A stretch of DNA of 64,000 nt from Citrobacter sp. FP75 (GCF_018342065.1 NZ_JAFDOE010000004.1:357957-421956); one strand, 5' to 3'; shown: positions 36,302 to 46,754, numbered from the stretch's first letter. A program made the numbers and translations. Notes: generated from the sequence alone by a model not told the origin.

Positions 36302-37047
36302 GCTGCTCCTTCATTTTTCGCCAGACCTTTAATCAGGAAGGCTACGCAGGTACCAAAGATTGCCATCGCCATGATGTCCACCTTCAGGTACAGCACCGCA
36401 AAAAATCCGCCGATAAACCACGGCAGCAGGCTCTTTTTACCGATCACCATAATGGTAATGGCGAAGCCCAGCGCTGGCAGAATACCGCCCATAATTTCAA
36501 AGGAGTGCGTCAGCCAGTGCGGCATCAGCTTAAGGAAGCTTTCCACCACGTCCTGACCAAAATAGTTGGCGGCGAAGACAACCGGGAAACGCAGTACCAG
36601 CCCGAGTAATGCCGGGTAAAGGAACGCACAGCGCATAATGCCCGCCATATTGGCCGTTTCCGCATGCTTGTCGGCCATATGTACCCAGGCGGCGTTTAAG
36701 GTGCGGCGCAGCTGGTCGAGGAACACGCCGATGACGCCAAATGGGATCGCCAGCGCGATAGCCAGGTTCGGGTCCATACCGGCCTTCACGGCAATAGGAA
36801 TTGAAATACAGGCGGCCAGCGCCGGATCCGACGGGACGTTACCGCCCGGCGTGGAGGTCACGCCAAGGTAAACCAGCTGCATCCCTGCGCCGATAATCAT
36901 CGCCGTTTCCATGTTGCCTAACAGCAGGCCCACAAAAACAGCGATAACAACCGGTTGCAGCAGCATGGCGGAGAAGGTGTAGCCAAGGCGTAAACGCGCA
37001 AACCAGTAATACAACCCCATCAGGCTTGCGAAGACTAAAGTATCCAT
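36298..37047 (-). CDS. dgaC: PTS mannose-family EIIC component
   Basis: This 249-residue integral membrane protein is of the ManY type. It contains GAGMQLVYLGVTSTPGGNVP, a family signature, and about seven to eight hydrophobic segments. It pairs with EIID to import D-glucosaminate with phosphorylation. It is 25 bases after EIIB. Confidence 0.92.
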   Translation of the reverse strand: MDTLVFASLMGLYYWFARLRLGYTFSAMLLQPVVIAVFVGLLLGNMETAMIIGAGMQLVYLGVTSTPGGNVPSDPALAACISIPIAVKAGMDPNLAIALAIPFGVIGVFLDQLRRTLNAAWVHMADKHAETANMAGIMRCAFLYPALLGLVLRFPVVFAANYFGQDVVESFLKLMPHWLTHSFEIMGGILPALGFAITIMVIGKKSLLPWFIGGFFAVLYLKVDIMAMAIFGTCVAFLIKGLAKNEGAA

Positions 37048-37072
37048 AATTAATTACCCTGTTATCAAAGGA

Positions 37073-37558
37073 TTAGAATTTTTTCAGGATATCGTCCAGC
37101 GACTGCGGCTTATCTTCCGGGATAGTCTGGAAGACAGCCTTAATCCCACGATTTTTCAGGTCGTTCAGAATGCCGACGTCTTTTTCATCCAGCGTAATAT
37201 TCTGGAATACCGCTTTACGGTTTGGCCCGCCGCCCAGCCCACCCACCTGAATGGTGGTGACATCAAAACCCAACTGGACCGCCTCCTGAACCGCCGCCAG
37301 AGAGGGAAACAGCACCAGAACCTTACCGTCGCCAAGCTGATTTTCTTTCCAGGCGGCAGCAAAACTTTGGTTACCGAAGCAATCCACTTTGATGTTTGGC
37401 GGCGCGGCCATCAGGTAGATGTTTTTCATAAACGGATCGGCATCCAGCTCGTCGCTGACTACCGCAATTCGGTTGGCCTGAGATTGTCCAACCCACTTCG
37501 TTACTACCTGTCCATGAATCAGACGGCTATCGATACGACATAAGACGATGTTTGCCAT
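37073..37558 (-). CDS. dgaB: PTS mannose-family EIIB component
   Basis: This 161-residue EIIB protein has its phosphorylated histidine in LCRIDSRLIHGQVVTKW (His15). It accepts phosphate from EIIA and gives it to the sugar acid. The frame is open 18 codons earlier inside dgaA, but the ATG at 37558 gives the family N-terminus MANIVLCRID. Confidence 0.92.
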   Translation of the reverse strand: MANIVLCRIDSRLIHGQVVTKWVGQSQANRIAVVSDELDADPFMKNIYLMAAPPNIKVDCFGNQSFAAAWKENQLGDGKVLVLFPSLAAVQEAVQLGFDVTTIQVGGLGGGPNRKAVFQNITLDEKDVGILNDLKNRGIKAVFQTIPEDKPQSLDDILKKF

Positions 37559-37571
37559 GATGTTTTCTTCC

Positions 37572-37997
37572 CTACTTTGATTGTTGTAATTGACGCACAT
37601 GGGCAGCGACATCCAGGCAACTGCTGCGCCCGGCTTCGACCAGTTCAGCCACGCAGGTGGTCAACTGCCCATGCTCGCGTTTGTCGAGCGCCTCCAGCAG
37701 CAAAGAGGCATTGAGCCCGGAAATCACTGCCACCGGGTAATCGGCGCTCAGCCGCGCCGCCACGTTAGAGGTGGTGCCGCCAATAAAATCAGTCAGGATC
37801 AGTGAACCTTCCGGCATGGTTTTCACCACGGCTTCGACACGCTGATAAAACTCGCCGAGCGTATCAACGGGCATCAGCGCAATTTCCGTCACGCCTTTGA
37901 TTTCACCCGCCACCATGCGCAGGCTGTTGCAAAGCTGTTGCCCCCAGCCGCCATGGGTCAGCAGCAGGATCTGGGGCAAGGATTCAGTGGTAGTCAA
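37572..37997 (-). CDS. dgaA: PTS mannose-family EIIA component
   Basis: This 141-residue EIIA protein has its phospho-histidine in LLLTHGGWGQQL (His15). It is the first enzyme gene of the operon, downstream of the sigma-54 promoter. No ATG is available: translation appears to start at TTG (37997), with a strong AGGAGG 5-6 bases upstream. The unusual start may balance EIIA against EIIB. Confidence 0.9.
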   Translation of the reverse strand: MTTTESLPQILLLTHGGWGQQLCNSLRMVAGEIKGVTEIALMPVDTLGEFYQRVEAVVKTMPEGSLILTDFIGGTTSNVAARLSADYPVAVISGLNASLLLEALDKREHGQLTTCVAELVEAGRSSCLDVAAHVRQLQQSK

Positions 37998-38037
37998 AAT
38001 GGCCTCCTGGCTCGATTACATAGACATAGGTAAACAG

Positions 38038-38053
38038 AGCAAAGGCTGTGCCA
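38038..38053 (-). promoter_or_regulatory. sigma-54 promoter of the dgaABCDEF operon
   Basis: On the minus strand the site reads TGGCACAGCCTTTGCT, a near-perfect match to TGGCACG-N4-TTGCW with GG at -24 and GC at -12. It lies 41 bases before the dgaA start and 65 bases after the dgaR stop, exactly where a DgaR-activated promoter is expected. Confidence 0.88.
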
Positions 38054-38117
38054 GAATTTGTGTCACGCGGGGAAGAGAGAGGTGCTGGCGGGGCAGCGAG
38101 CCGCGCCAGTAAAGGGA

Positions 38118-40916
38118 TTAGCTATACAGAAGTTCGTAGATATAAAAATATTCCGCGTCCGATAACCGAATGGCATAGGCTTCTTCGATCGGCAGGAAAG
38201 CGGATTTAATGACACTAAACGCGTGAGCATCCAGGTCCGGCTTGTTTTCCAGCGCCATCTGTAACGGTTTGCGGTTAATCACGATACGCTCGACCATACA
38301 GCAGCAGTGGATCAGGAAGCGCAGTGTCACCTGACGGCTCGGTTTCAGCGAAAGTGAGGTGGTCAGATGGTTAAGCACGCCTTCCATCTCCTTGAGAATA
38401 CGCTGCGGGTTGAGCACCGAAATATGGTTAATGATGCTCTCCATGGTTAACGCGCTGATAAAGCGCATCGCGCTGCGCTCCATCTCCAGACGGCGTTCGC
38501 TGCTGGACAGATCCGGCGTCAGCAGGCTCAACACCAGTTCCGGTCCCTGTTCGGAGAACAACTCCTCCAGCGAGATAAACGGAATATCCGGCAGTCCCGG
38601 CTGGAAAGTACCGACTATTCCCGCCAGCCGTTCACTGGCGTTAATCGCCTGCTGAACGCGCTCCAGACTGCGGACTTCGTTGTAATCGAGGATAACCATC
38701 CGCGTGTCCTGCGACATCAGCTCGCCGAAGCTCTCCTCCAGCACCTTTTTGATTTTTTCCGCCGTGCCCATGCCGGTAATACAGGAAATAACCAGCACTT
38801 TACCGCTATTTTCCTGCTGCGGCGTACAGAGCTGACAGGGAATATCTTTACTCTGCATTAACGCCGCCAGTTGCGGTAAGTCGCTGGTTTCATAGCTTAA
38901 GTCCAGACCCAATTCCAGCAGGCTGGTCAGCGTGATATTGGGCATTAGTAGTACATCTATCTGGAATAATTTGCTGATCGTGCTGCCAAAATGGACCAGC
39001 GAACCAATATCCACCATCAGGATCAGCCGGCGATATTGCCGGGTCTGGATCATCTGCGTCAGCGTTTCCAGCGTGTCGTGCACCGACTGCTCAAACGGCA
39101 TGTCGATGGCGCTGAACAGCTCGCGCTCCAGCACGCGATTCACGTACTGCGCCTGGCTGGTTGCCGTCGTCGCACCGTGGGCAATCAAAATCACGCCACA
39201 GTCCGGGCTGGCGTCGATACGCTGTCGATAATGGCGACACTCTTTGAGGAACAGACACAGCCAGACCACTTCCGTTGCCGGGCACTGAATATGCAGCAGT
39301 TCATTGATTTTCCGGCATAATAGCGTGGCATTGTCATATTCATCTTTACAGCGATCGAGGATCAGGCTGGAAGAATAAAGCTGAGGAATAAGCCCACGCT
39401 GAACGTAGCCAATCAGCGCCAGAAAGTGTTTGCGCAGCGGGTTGACCAGATTCTCCGGCAGCGTAAAACCGAGCACCTGCTCAACGCAGCCGATCAGTAG
39501 CGTGACGCGCTCTTCAATCTGGTCGCCATAGCGCGGGGGATGCGTCACACTGTCGCGGCTGTAGAGACCATATTCAAAAATCGAACTGAGCTTGTTTTTG
39601 AGGATAGCCAGCGTTTCAGCTGGCGGGACGTTGCTGTTACGCAGGTTGATATATTCCCGGGTCAGGAAGCTGTAAAAGAGATCGCTCTCTTCAATTTCCG
39701 CCCCGGTTGCCAGCGAGTGTTTTAATGTCGGGAGCGTGCGGGCATCCACGCTCAGACGCTCTTTACCGCCAAACAGCGCATCAACCAGCAGACGCTGTTC
39801 CGCCGTGGCGTTAAACGGTATTTCCGCCAGCCGTTTATCCAGCTGTAGCGTATCACTATGCTCGGTCATTCCTGATGCCCACGCCTGGGCGCAGAGAAAC
39901 TGAATATCGCTCTTGAGCTGGCCAATATTCCCTTCCAGCGGCTTGTTCAGCAGCCAGAGCAACAGCGTTTTATCAATGCTTACCGTGCGTTCTATTTTAC
40001 GGCTCTCACGCTGTAAGAAGCCAACGATCAGCTCAACCTGCTCTTCCACCGAACGCTGGCGGATGCCGGGCAAATCGATACACACCTGAATACGTCGCTG
40101 GAAGGTGCGCAGCAACGCCGAATTCACCGGTTCGGTGGTGGCACAAATCAGGCGAACCGAAATAGAACGCGCTGTAGCGCTTGAACCCAGCGGCCGGTAT
40201 TCGCCTTTGTCGAGAATAGAGAACAGCTTTTCCTGGCCTTCATACGGCAGACGATGCACTTCATCGAGCAGCAGATAACCGCCGTCGGCCTGCTCAACCA
40301 GACCGGGTTTATTCTCGTTTGCGCCGGTAAACGCCCCCTGTCGATGACCAAACAGATGTGAAGATAGCAGCTCCGGGTTATGGGCGTATTCCGCGCAGTT
40401 AAAGTAAACCAGCGGTGGCGGCGTTCCCGCCGTGCGTTCGCAGGCAAAACGGTGCATCAGTTCGGCAAAAAAGGTTTTGCCCACACCGGAGGGACCGGTC
40501 AGCAGAACGTGCAGTCCGTGAGGATACAGCACCGCCGCGCGGCCTTTTTCCACCGCGTCGCGCAGGCTGCGATCGTAACCAATCAGGCCGAAAAAGGGAT
40601 CGTCTGTCGCCGGGTTTTCCTGAGCAGGCAACAGATCGGCAACGGTTTGCACTTCGCGCTCGGACTCATCCAGCTTGCGTCCCAGCAGCGTTTCAATCAC
40701 CTGACGATGCAGAAAGAATACCGGGCGCCCGCGGCTTTTAATCGCCAGACCGTCGTTCCAGAGCTGATTGAGATCTTTACTGACCGAGTTGCGCGCCAGA
40801 CCGAGGTTAAAGCCGATAGCCTCCGCCGTGAACGCCGTTTCCTGCGCCAGATGGGCAAGATTCAGTCCTTGCGTCAGCCGTTCCAGCTCCCCCAGTATTA
40901 TCTCAATCCGTCTCAT
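38118..40916 (-). CDS. dgaR: sigma-54-dependent activator DgaR (LevR-type)
   Basis: This 932-residue regulator has an N-terminal HTH (about residues 15-60) and then an AAA+ sigma-54 interaction domain. Walker A is GPSGVGKT at 141-148, and HRQGAFTGAN carries the GAFTGA loop at 194-199. A PRD, an EIIA-Man-like domain (VILIAHGATTATSQAQYVNR), an EIIB-like segment (VLVISCITGMGTAEKIKKVL) and a second PRD follow. PTS phosphorylation of these domains controls its activity. It lies upstream of the operon it activates, in the same direction. Confidence 0.93.
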   Translation of the reverse strand: MRRIEIILGELERLTQGLNLAHLAQETAFTAEAIGFNLGLARNSVSKDLNQLWNDGLAIKSRGRPVFFLHRQVIETLLGRKLDESEREVQTVADLLPAQENPATDDPFFGLIGYDRSLRDAVEKGRAAVLYPHGLHVLLTGPSGVGKTFFAELMHRFACERTAGTPPPLVYFNCAEYAHNPELLSSHLFGHRQGAFTGANENKPGLVEQADGGYLLLDEVHRLPYEGQEKLFSILDKGEYRPLGSSATARSISVRLICATTEPVNSALLRTFQRRIQVCIDLPGIRQRSVEEQVELIVGFLQRESRKIERTVSIDKTLLLWLLNKPLEGNIGQLKSDIQFLCAQAWASGMTEHSDTLQLDKRLAEIPFNATAEQRLLVDALFGGKERLSVDARTLPTLKHSLATGAEIEESDLFYSFLTREYINLRNSNVPPAETLAILKNKLSSIFEYGLYSRDSVTHPPRYGDQIEERVTLLIGCVEQVLGFTLPENLVNPLRKHFLALIGYVQRGLIPQLYSSSLILDRCKDEYDNATLLCRKINELLHIQCPATEVVWLCLFLKECRHYRQRIDASPDCGVILIAHGATTATSQAQYVNRVLERELFSAIDMPFEQSVHDTLETLTQMIQTRQYRRLILMVDIGSLVHFGSTISKLFQIDVLLMPNITLTSLLELGLDLSYETSDLPQLAALMQSKDIPCQLCTPQQENSGKVLVISCITGMGTAEKIKKVLEESFGELMSQDTRMVILDYNEVRSLERVQQAINASERLAGIVGTFQPGLPDIPFISLEELFSEQGPELVLSLLTPDLSSSERRLEMERSAMRFISALTMESIINHISVLNPQRILKEMEGVLNHLTTSLSLKPSRQVTLRFLIHCCCMVERIVINRKPLQMALENKPDLDAHAFSVIKSAFLPIEEAYAIRLSDAEYFYIYELLYS

Positions 40917-41006
40917 CTCTTTACCGCTTAAGAAATAAATGATTGTTCAGAACATACACTATTCTGCTGTGCAAGAAAGTGAAGCGGCGTCCAGACCTTC
41001 CGGTCA

Positions 41007-41423
41007 TCAAAACGTTTTCGACAAATAATGGCGCGCGGAACCGGTTTCCGGAAAGTTATCGAGGGTCATTTGCAACTGATAGCCGTTTTTCTGATAAAAC
41101 GGCAGCGCCTGGAAACTCATGGTGTCTACCAGCGCATGCTGGCATCCTCGCTCACGCGCCGTCTGTTCGGCGACCTGCATCAATTTTGTGCCGTAACCGC
41201 CTTTACGCAGGGAATCATGCATCCACAAAAACTCGATACACAACCATTCACCTTTGATTTTGCCGATCAGCCCACCCAGTATTTCATTGTGTTCATTGCG
41301 CCAGTAGACCGCCAGATCGCCAAAATTGGTCGTTTTCAGGAACTGCCGATTGTAAGTGCGCAACCCGGTTAGTAGCGCGTTTTGATCGTCTTCAGTAACC
41401 GTATCCGTAATCTGTATCTGCAT
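41007..41423 (-). CDS. GNAT-family N-acetyltransferase
   Basis: This 138-residue GNAT protein has motif A visible as [20 protein letters not shown] (acetyl-CoA loop RKGGYGT) and motif B as [10 protein letters not shown]. The substrate is unknown. The start has AGGAGG upstream. It stands alone, between dgaR and yicS. Confidence 0.88.
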   Translation of the reverse strand: MQIQITDTVTEDDQNALLTGLRTYNRQFLKTTNFGDLAVYWRNEHNEILGGLIGKIKGEWLCIEFLWMHDSLRKGGYGTKLMQVAEQTARERGCQHALVDTMSFQALPFYQKNGYQLQMTLDNFPETGSARHYLSKTF

Positions 41424-41552
41424 TCTATCCTCCTGAAAAACTAAAACTTTTGTCTGATTATTTTTTCGACATTAACACAGCCTGATGAGTGAGTCGTAGG
41501 CCGTCTACACTTACTCTTGAGATGATGCGCATCGACAACAAGGATTATTATC

Positions 41553-41846
41553 ATGAAACGAGCCGTTTTTCCGATTATTGCCATCCTTTTCACGCTGCCG
41601 GGTCTGGCGCAGGCCGACTCGGCTTACGGTTCTCTACAGTCAGTCCACGAAAAAAACACCATATTGAAGGACTTACGCAAGATTTGTACCCCGCAAGGGT
41701 CGCCGTCGGATGAAGTATGGGAAAAAACGATTATGGCCGATACGCGTAACCAACAGCATATCCGCGAAGCCATTGTGGCGATTCAAAGGAGTAATCAGAA
41801 CAACTACTGGGAAGCGTTGGGCAAGATTGAATGCCCGGATATGTAA
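41553..41846 (+). CDS. yicS: small periplasmic protein YicS
   Basis: This 97-residue protein has a signal peptide (cleavage near AQA-DS) and the conserved tail NYWEALGKIECPDM with two cysteines (CTPQ and ECPDM) likely to pair. Length and C-terminal half match E. coli YicS, a virulence-linked but biochemically undefined protein. Confidence 0.92.
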   Translation: MKRAVFPIIAILFTLPGLAQADSAYGSLQSVHEKNTILKDLRKICTPQGSPSDEVWEKTIMADTRNQQHIREAIVAIQRSNQNNYWEALGKIECPDM

Positions 41847-41938
41847 CTATCACATTGAAAAACGAGCACTGTAACCGGTTTCTTATAATAAAAATCGCCT
41901 ATTGTGTAGGGAAATGAAATACATCAAGGAGCAAGATA

Positions 41939-43321
41939 ATGCGATACCGTTTTCCCGAAAACTTCTGGTGGGGCAGTGCCTGCTCGGCGCTGCAAACCGA
42001 AGGGGATAGCCTGAACGGTGGCAAAAGCCAGACCACGTGGGACGTGTGGTTCGACCGCCAGCCAGGCCGTTTCCATCAGGGGGTCGGCCCGGCGAACACC
42101 TCGACATTTTATCAGCACTGGAAGCAGGACATCGCGCTGCTAAAGCAACTGAAGCACAACAGCTTTCGTACGTCTCTGAGCTGGTCGCGCCTGATCCCGG
42201 ACGGTACCGGCGAGGTGAATCCTGAAGCGGTCGATTTCTATAACAACGTCATCGACGAACTGCTGGCGCAGGATATCACGCCCTTTATCACCCTGTTCCA
42301 CTTCGACATGCCAATGGTCATGCAGGAGAAAGGCGGCTGGGAAAACCGTGAGGTGGTCGAAGCATTTGGTCGCTACGCCCAAACGTGTTTTACATTGTTC
42401 GGCAACCGGGTGAAGCACTGGTTCACCTTCAACGAGCCGATTGTTCCGGTAGAAGGCGGATACCTGTATGACTTCCATTACCCTAACGTGGTGGATTTCA
42501 AACGTGCGGCGACCGTGGCGTATCACACCGTACTGGCGCATTCGGCGGCGGTACGGGCTTATCGCGCCGGAAACTACAACGGTGAAATCGGCGTGGTGCT
42601 GAATTTAACACCGTCTTACCCGCGCTCGCAAAACACGGCGGATGTGAAAGCCGCGCACTATGCGGATCTGCTGTTTAACCGCAGCTTCCTTGACCCGGTG
42701 CTAAAAGGGGAATATCCGGCGGATTTGGTGGAACTGCTGAAAGCATACGATCAGCTACCGGCCTGTCAGCCCGGCGACAGCCAGTTGATAGCCGATGGCA
42801 AAATCGACCTGCTCGGCATTAACTATTACCAGCCACGCCGGGTGAAATGTCGTGATAGCGCCGTCAATCCTGACGCGCCATTTATGCCAGAGTCGCTGTT
42901 TGATTACTACGAAATGCCGGGACGTAAAATGAATCCGTACCGCGGCTGGGAAATTTATGAGCCGGGTATTTACGATATTATTACTAATCTGCGTGATAAT
43001 TACGGCAACCCGCGCTGCTTTATTTCTGAAAACGGGATGGGCGTAGAAAACGAGCAACGTTTTATTCAGGAAGGTCAGATTAACGATAGTTACCGTATTG
43101 AGTTTGTCTCAGAACACCTTAAATGGCTGCATAAAGGCATCAGCGAAGGCTGTAATTGCCTTGGCTACCATATGTGGACCTTTATTGATAACTGGTCCTG
43201 GCTCAACGGATATAAAAACCGCTACGGTTTTGTTCAGTTAGATTTAGACACGCAAAAACGTACGGTGAAAAAGAGCGGCGAGTGGTTTGCCCATACCGCC
43301 GAAGATAATGGTTTTGATTAA
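41939..43321 (+). CDS. GH1 glycosidase (6-phospho-beta-glucosidase / beta-glucosidase)
   Basis: This 460-residue GH1 enzyme has its acid/base glutamate in HWFTFNEPIVPVEGGY (about residue 165) and its nucleophile in CFISENGMGVEN (about residue 363). Family members hydrolyse beta-glucosides, often after PTS phosphorylation. No PTS gene is adjacent, so the substrate delivery is unclear. The ribosome site AAGGAGC is ideal. E. coli K-12 has no gene at this spot. Confidence 0.9.
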   Translation: MRYRFPENFWWGSACSALQTEGDSLNGGKSQTTWDVWFDRQPGRFHQGVGPANTSTFYQHWKQDIALLKQLKHNSFRTSLSWSRLIPDGTGEVNPEAVDFYNNVIDELLAQDITPFITLFHFDMPMVMQEKGGWENREVVEAFGRYAQTCFTLFGNRVKHWFTFNEPIVPVEGGYLYDFHYPNVVDFKRAATVAYHTVLAHSAAVRAYRAGNYNGEIGVVLNLTPSYPRSQNTADVKAAHYADLLFNRSFLDPVLKGEYPADLVELLKAYDQLPACQPGDSQLIADGKIDLLGINYYQPRRVKCRDSAVNPDAPFMPESLFDYYEMPGRKMNPYRGWEIYEPGIYDIITNLRDNYGNPRCFISENGMGVENEQRFIQEGQINDSYRIEFVSEHLKWLHKGISEGCNCLGYHMWTFIDNWSWLNGYKNRYGFVQLDLDTQKRTVKKSGEWFAHTAEDNGFD

Positions 43322-43334
43322 GAAGTGGGCAAAA

Positions 43335-43367
43335 TGCCGGATGGCGGTGTCAGCATCTCATCCGGCA
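43335..43367. repeat. REP element between GH1 gene and nepI
   Basis: TGCCGGATG and CATCCGGCA form the REP palindrome between two convergent genes. Confidence 0.85.
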
Positions 43368-43381
43368 CACAAAGCTGGAGA

Positions 43382-44575
43382 TTACTGCGCCTCTTTTATG
43401 CGCACTTTCGCTGCTACCACCAACGCTGTCAGCAGCATCAGGCTGCCGGAAATCACCAACGGCGACAGCAGTCCGAGGTTATCGAGCGCATAACCTCCCA
43501 CCGCAGCACCGCAGGTATTAGCCAGCTGGATCACGGCGACCTGCACCGAACCGGCTTTTTCCGCCTGATCGGCAAGCGAGCGGGTGATCCATGTCGACCA
43601 ACCCACCGGCACCAGCGCAAATGCCAGCCCCCAGACAATCGCAATGCCAGCCGCAACCACTTTGTCACTGCCCCACAGGATCAGGATCAGCGCACTGAGT
43701 GCCAGCACCAGCGGCGCTCCGGCTAACGCCTGTTTGACCGAGCGCTTCAGGATCATCGAAGAGAGCGACGTGCCGACAAAGCTGGCGATACCAAAGCTCA
43801 ACAGCACCAGCGTCAGGCCATCAACATCAAAGCCCGCCAGATTCATATACACCGGCCGGATGTAGGTAAAGAAGGCAAACTGCCCGGCAAACGACATAAA
43901 GATGGCGATCATGCCAGCCATCACGCCCGGACGCTGCAGCAGGCTAAACATATTTTGTTTTTGGTGCGACGGCTCACCGGGCAGCGAAGGCAGTGATTTC
44001 ACCACCCAGATGGTGCACAACACCCCCATCACCGCCGCCGCATTAAATACGTTACGCCAGCCAATAATACCGCCTAAAAAACTCCCCAACGGGGCGGCAA
44101 TCACCAGCGCAATAGAGACTGCGCCAAAGATAACCGACAGCGCTTTCGGCACCGTGCGAGCGGGCACCAGACGCATGGTTAGCGACGCCGACATTGCCCA
44201 GAAGCCGCCGAGCGCCAGCCCAAGACAGGCACGCCCCACCAGCAGCAGGGTAAAAGAGTTGGCAAACGAGACCAGCAGGCAGGAGAGCGTCAGCAGTACC
44301 GAGAACAGGATCACCACATAGCGACGATCGGTCGCCTGAATTATTTGCGTCACAAACAGGCTGGCAAACATGGCGACAAATGCCGTCACCGTCACCGATT
44401 GTCCGGCAACACCTTCTGAAATACCCAGATCCTGCGCCATCGGCGTCAGTAAACTGACGGGCAAGAACTCAACGGTTATCAGGCAGGCAACGCAGAACGC
44501 CACGGCGAATACCGCCGACCAGTTAGGTCGGGCATTCACCTCAGCGCGGGATTTTTGTTCAATAGCTTCACTCAA
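43382..44575 (-). CDS. nepI: purine ribonucleoside efflux pump NepI
   Basis: This 397-residue MFS transporter has twelve helices and is near-identical to E. coli NepI (YicM). Matching stretches include [20 protein letters not shown]-like sequence and [20 protein letters not shown]. It exports inosine, adenosine and guanosine-type nucleosides. Translation seems to start at TTG (44575), with AGGTAA a few bases upstream; no ATG gives the family N-terminus MSE. Confidence 0.95.
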   Translation of the reverse strand: MSEAIEQKSRAEVNARPNWSAVFAVAFCVACLITVEFLPVSLLTPMAQDLGISEGVAGQSVTVTAFVAMFASLFVTQIIQATDRRYVVILFSVLLTLSCLLVSFANSFTLLLVGRACLGLALGGFWAMSASLTMRLVPARTVPKALSVIFGAVSIALVIAAPLGSFLGGIIGWRNVFNAAAVMGVLCTIWVVKSLPSLPGEPSHQKQNMFSLLQRPGVMAGMIAIFMSFAGQFAFFTYIRPVYMNLAGFDVDGLTLVLLSFGIASFVGTSLSSMILKRSVKQALAGAPLVLALSALILILWGSDKVVAAGIAIVWGLAFALVPVGWSTWITRSLADQAEKAGSVQVAVIQLANTCGAAVGGYALDNLGLLSPLVISGSLMLLTALVVAAKVRIKEAQ

Positions 44576-44662
44576 TTTTGTTACCTGCGTGGGGTTATTG
44601 TAGAAAAGTTACGCAGTGTAACATTAAAAATGTGACGTATTTAACGTTTCAACAACTTTCAC

Positions 44663-44741
44663 CGCCGGATGACGACTTCGTCTTATCCGGCCTACGTCTG
44701 AGCCCCTTTGTCGGCCTGATAAGCATAGCGCCATCAGGCAT
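44663..44741. repeat. BIME (two REP units in opposite orientation)
   Basis: A unit with GCCGGATGACG...TTATCCGGCCTACG is followed by GGCCTGATAAGC...GCCATCAGGC. Together they form a bacterial interspersed mosaic element. Confidence 0.85.
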
Positions 44742-44746
44742 GAACA

Positions 44747-45199
44747 TCAGTGCAGCCAGTGCACGCCGTCTTCGGGCTGGAAAAAAGCGTTGTAGCGCAT
44801 CTGGAAGGCGTTGATCTCCTGCATATCTGGCTCCATTTCGCGTAGAAACCCCAGAGCCAGACGCACCTGCGCGTCGGTAATCGGCGTAGCCAGCCGAGCT
44901 TTTTGCAGTAAACGATGCCACTGCAACAGGTTCTGTTCGCTACCGTCGACAATGACGATTTGCCAGATCAACAGCACCTGCGCGGCATTTTGCAGGTGCG
45001 ATTCGTCAGGCCGGTGAAGATACTGTAAAAATGCTTCGCCCTGCACTTTTCCCATCTGATCGGTCATTGATTCTACCGGCATCACATCAATACCCAGACG
45101 TTCACTTAGCCGACGAATCGCACGTCGCGCCCCGGACGTCAGTACCCGAAAACCCACAACAAAAACAACAACCAACGTGGCCAGCATTATCCAAATCAT
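44747..45199 (-). CDS. yicN: DUF1198 protein YicN
   Basis: This 150-residue protein has an N-terminal membrane helix (MIWIMLATLVVVFVVGFRVL) and a helical cytoplasmic domain ending FFQPEDGVHWLH. It matches E. coli YicN in length and sequence; the function is unknown. A GTG two codons upstream is less likely than the ATG at 45199. Confidence 0.92.
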   Translation of the reverse strand: MIWIMLATLVVVFVVGFRVLTSGARRAIRRLSERLGIDVMPVESMTDQMGKVQGEAFLQYLHRPDESHLQNAAQVLLIWQIVIVDGSEQNLLQWHRLLQKARLATPITDAQVRLALGFLREMEPDMQEINAFQMRYNAFFQPEDGVHWLH

Positions 45200-45274
45200 G
45201 CGCACATCCCTTACCCGACAGGATGCCCATCATAGCGGCAAATTTATCTCTGTCGATGGATGAACGCCACACCA

Positions 45275-45305
45275 TAAAAAAACCCGCCATGAAGGCGGGC
45301 AAAAA
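45275..45305 (-). terminator. rho-independent terminator of uhpT
   Basis: Read on the minus strand, GCCCGCC-TTCAT-GGCGGGT is followed by seven Ts. It lies 16 bases after the uhpT stop. Confidence 0.9.
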
Positions 45306-45320
45306 GTTACCAATACACAC

Positions 45321-46712
45321 TTAAGCGGTTTTTAACTGCTGAATTTTCTTCTCGCGGCGGATTTTACGTTCTTCGAAGACGGCCACGATAGCCATCAGGC
45401 AGATACAAGCGATAGCGGCAGTGTCCAGCGCAGCGAAAGTGCCCGCCCAGCCGGTCAGGCCGAAGATCGGCGTACCGTCGGCAATCATCCCCAGGCCCAG
45501 CTTGGCAAAGCTGTCACCGATCAGATAAGCGAAAGTACCTTTAATCCCATCGGCAGCGCCGATCGCTTTTTTCGGTACGAAACCGACTGCCGCCACGCCA
45601 ATTAACAGTTGCGGGCCAAACACCAGGAAGCCAAGGGCAAACAGGGAAGCCAGGTAAATATACTGGTTGCTGGCATGCTGATAGACACCCAGGGTAGCGA
45701 TAATCAGCGCCAGTGCGACGCAGGCCACCAGCGCACGGCGACCGTTCGCGAGATCCGACAGCCAGCCCCACAGCAGGGTGCCGACCAGCGCCCCCACTTC
45801 AAACAGAGTAAAACCCTGAATCGCCACTTCTTTAGACAGCTTCAGCTCCTGGAAGGCGTACACGGTGGACCACTGGTCGATACCGATACGCACCACGTAC
45901 AGGAAGATGTTGGAGAAGCACAGCAGCCAAATCACTTTGTTTTTCAGCACGTACTCAACAAAGATCTGCCATTTGGTCATCTCGTTTTCTTCGGTTTCTT
46001 TGTCCTCTTCGCTTATCTCTTCACCGAACAACTCTTCGGCTTTGCCGAGGCCATACGATTCCGGGGAGTCGCTACCGTAGCGCAGGCCAATAAAGCCGAC
46101 GATCAGCGCGATAATCGACGGGAAGATAAACATCCCGATGACGTGTCCATCGAACAGCACATTAGCGCCAAACAGCGCCACGCCCGCCGCACCTGCACCG
46201 CCGAGGTTGTGGGAAATGTTCCACATACCGAGATACGATCCACGTTTACGGCGCGGCGTCCATTTGGTGATGGTCGAGTAACTGCACGAGCCGCCGGTGC
46301 TCTGGAAGAAGCCACTCAGCGCGTAGAAGGCGATCATCAGAAACAGGCTGGTTGAACCCGCGCCCATGCTGGCGCTGAAGCCGAGCATACAAATCGCTGA
46401 GAGGATCAGCATAAACGGCAGGAATTGCTTGGTGTTTTTGCCGTCAGCGTAGTAGGAAACCAGCGTTTTACCCACGCCGTAGGTGATGGAGAAGCCCAGA
46501 CCAATCATCCCCAACTGCGTCATGCTCAGCCCGTAGGTAGAGATCATGTCGTTCTGCGCGATGTTGAAGTTTTTGCGGATCAGGTACATGGTCAGGTAGC
46601 CGATGAAAACCACCAGATAGGACTGCATGAACGGTTTGAACCACATTTTGCGCCGCACATCGAGCGGCAGATCCAGGGTCGGTTTGCGCACCTGATTGAG
46701 GAAGGCCAGCAT
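45321..46712 (-). CDS. uhpT: hexose-6-phosphate:phosphate antiporter UhpT
   Basis: This 463-residue, twelve-helix MFS (OPA family) protein has the same length as E. coli UhpT and is very close to it. It swaps external glucose 6-phosphate for inner phosphate and also carries fosfomycin. It starts [20 protein letters not shown]. Expression needs UhpA; a candidate binding site lies upstream at 46781-46798. Confidence 0.97.
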   Translation of the reverse strand: MLAFLNQVRKPTLDLPLDVRRKMWFKPFMQSYLVVFIGYLTMYLIRKNFNIAQNDMISTYGLSMTQLGMIGLGFSITYGVGKTLVSYYADGKNTKQFLPFMLILSAICMLGFSASMGAGSTSLFLMIAFYALSGFFQSTGGSCSYSTITKWTPRRKRGSYLGMWNISHNLGGAGAAGVALFGANVLFDGHVIGMFIFPSIIALIVGFIGLRYGSDSPESYGLGKAEELFGEEISEEDKETEENEMTKWQIFVEYVLKNKVIWLLCFSNIFLYVVRIGIDQWSTVYAFQELKLSKEVAIQGFTLFEVGALVGTLLWGWLSDLANGRRALVACVALALIIATLGVYQHASNQYIYLASLFALGFLVFGPQLLIGVAAVGFVPKKAIGAADGIKGTFAYLIGDSFAKLGLGMIADGTPIFGLTGWAGTFAALDTAAIACICLMAIVAVFEERKIRREKKIQQLKTA

Positions 46713-46754
46713 GGTTTGCTCCTGAGCTGATTTTTATACCTGCGAATGGCAGGC

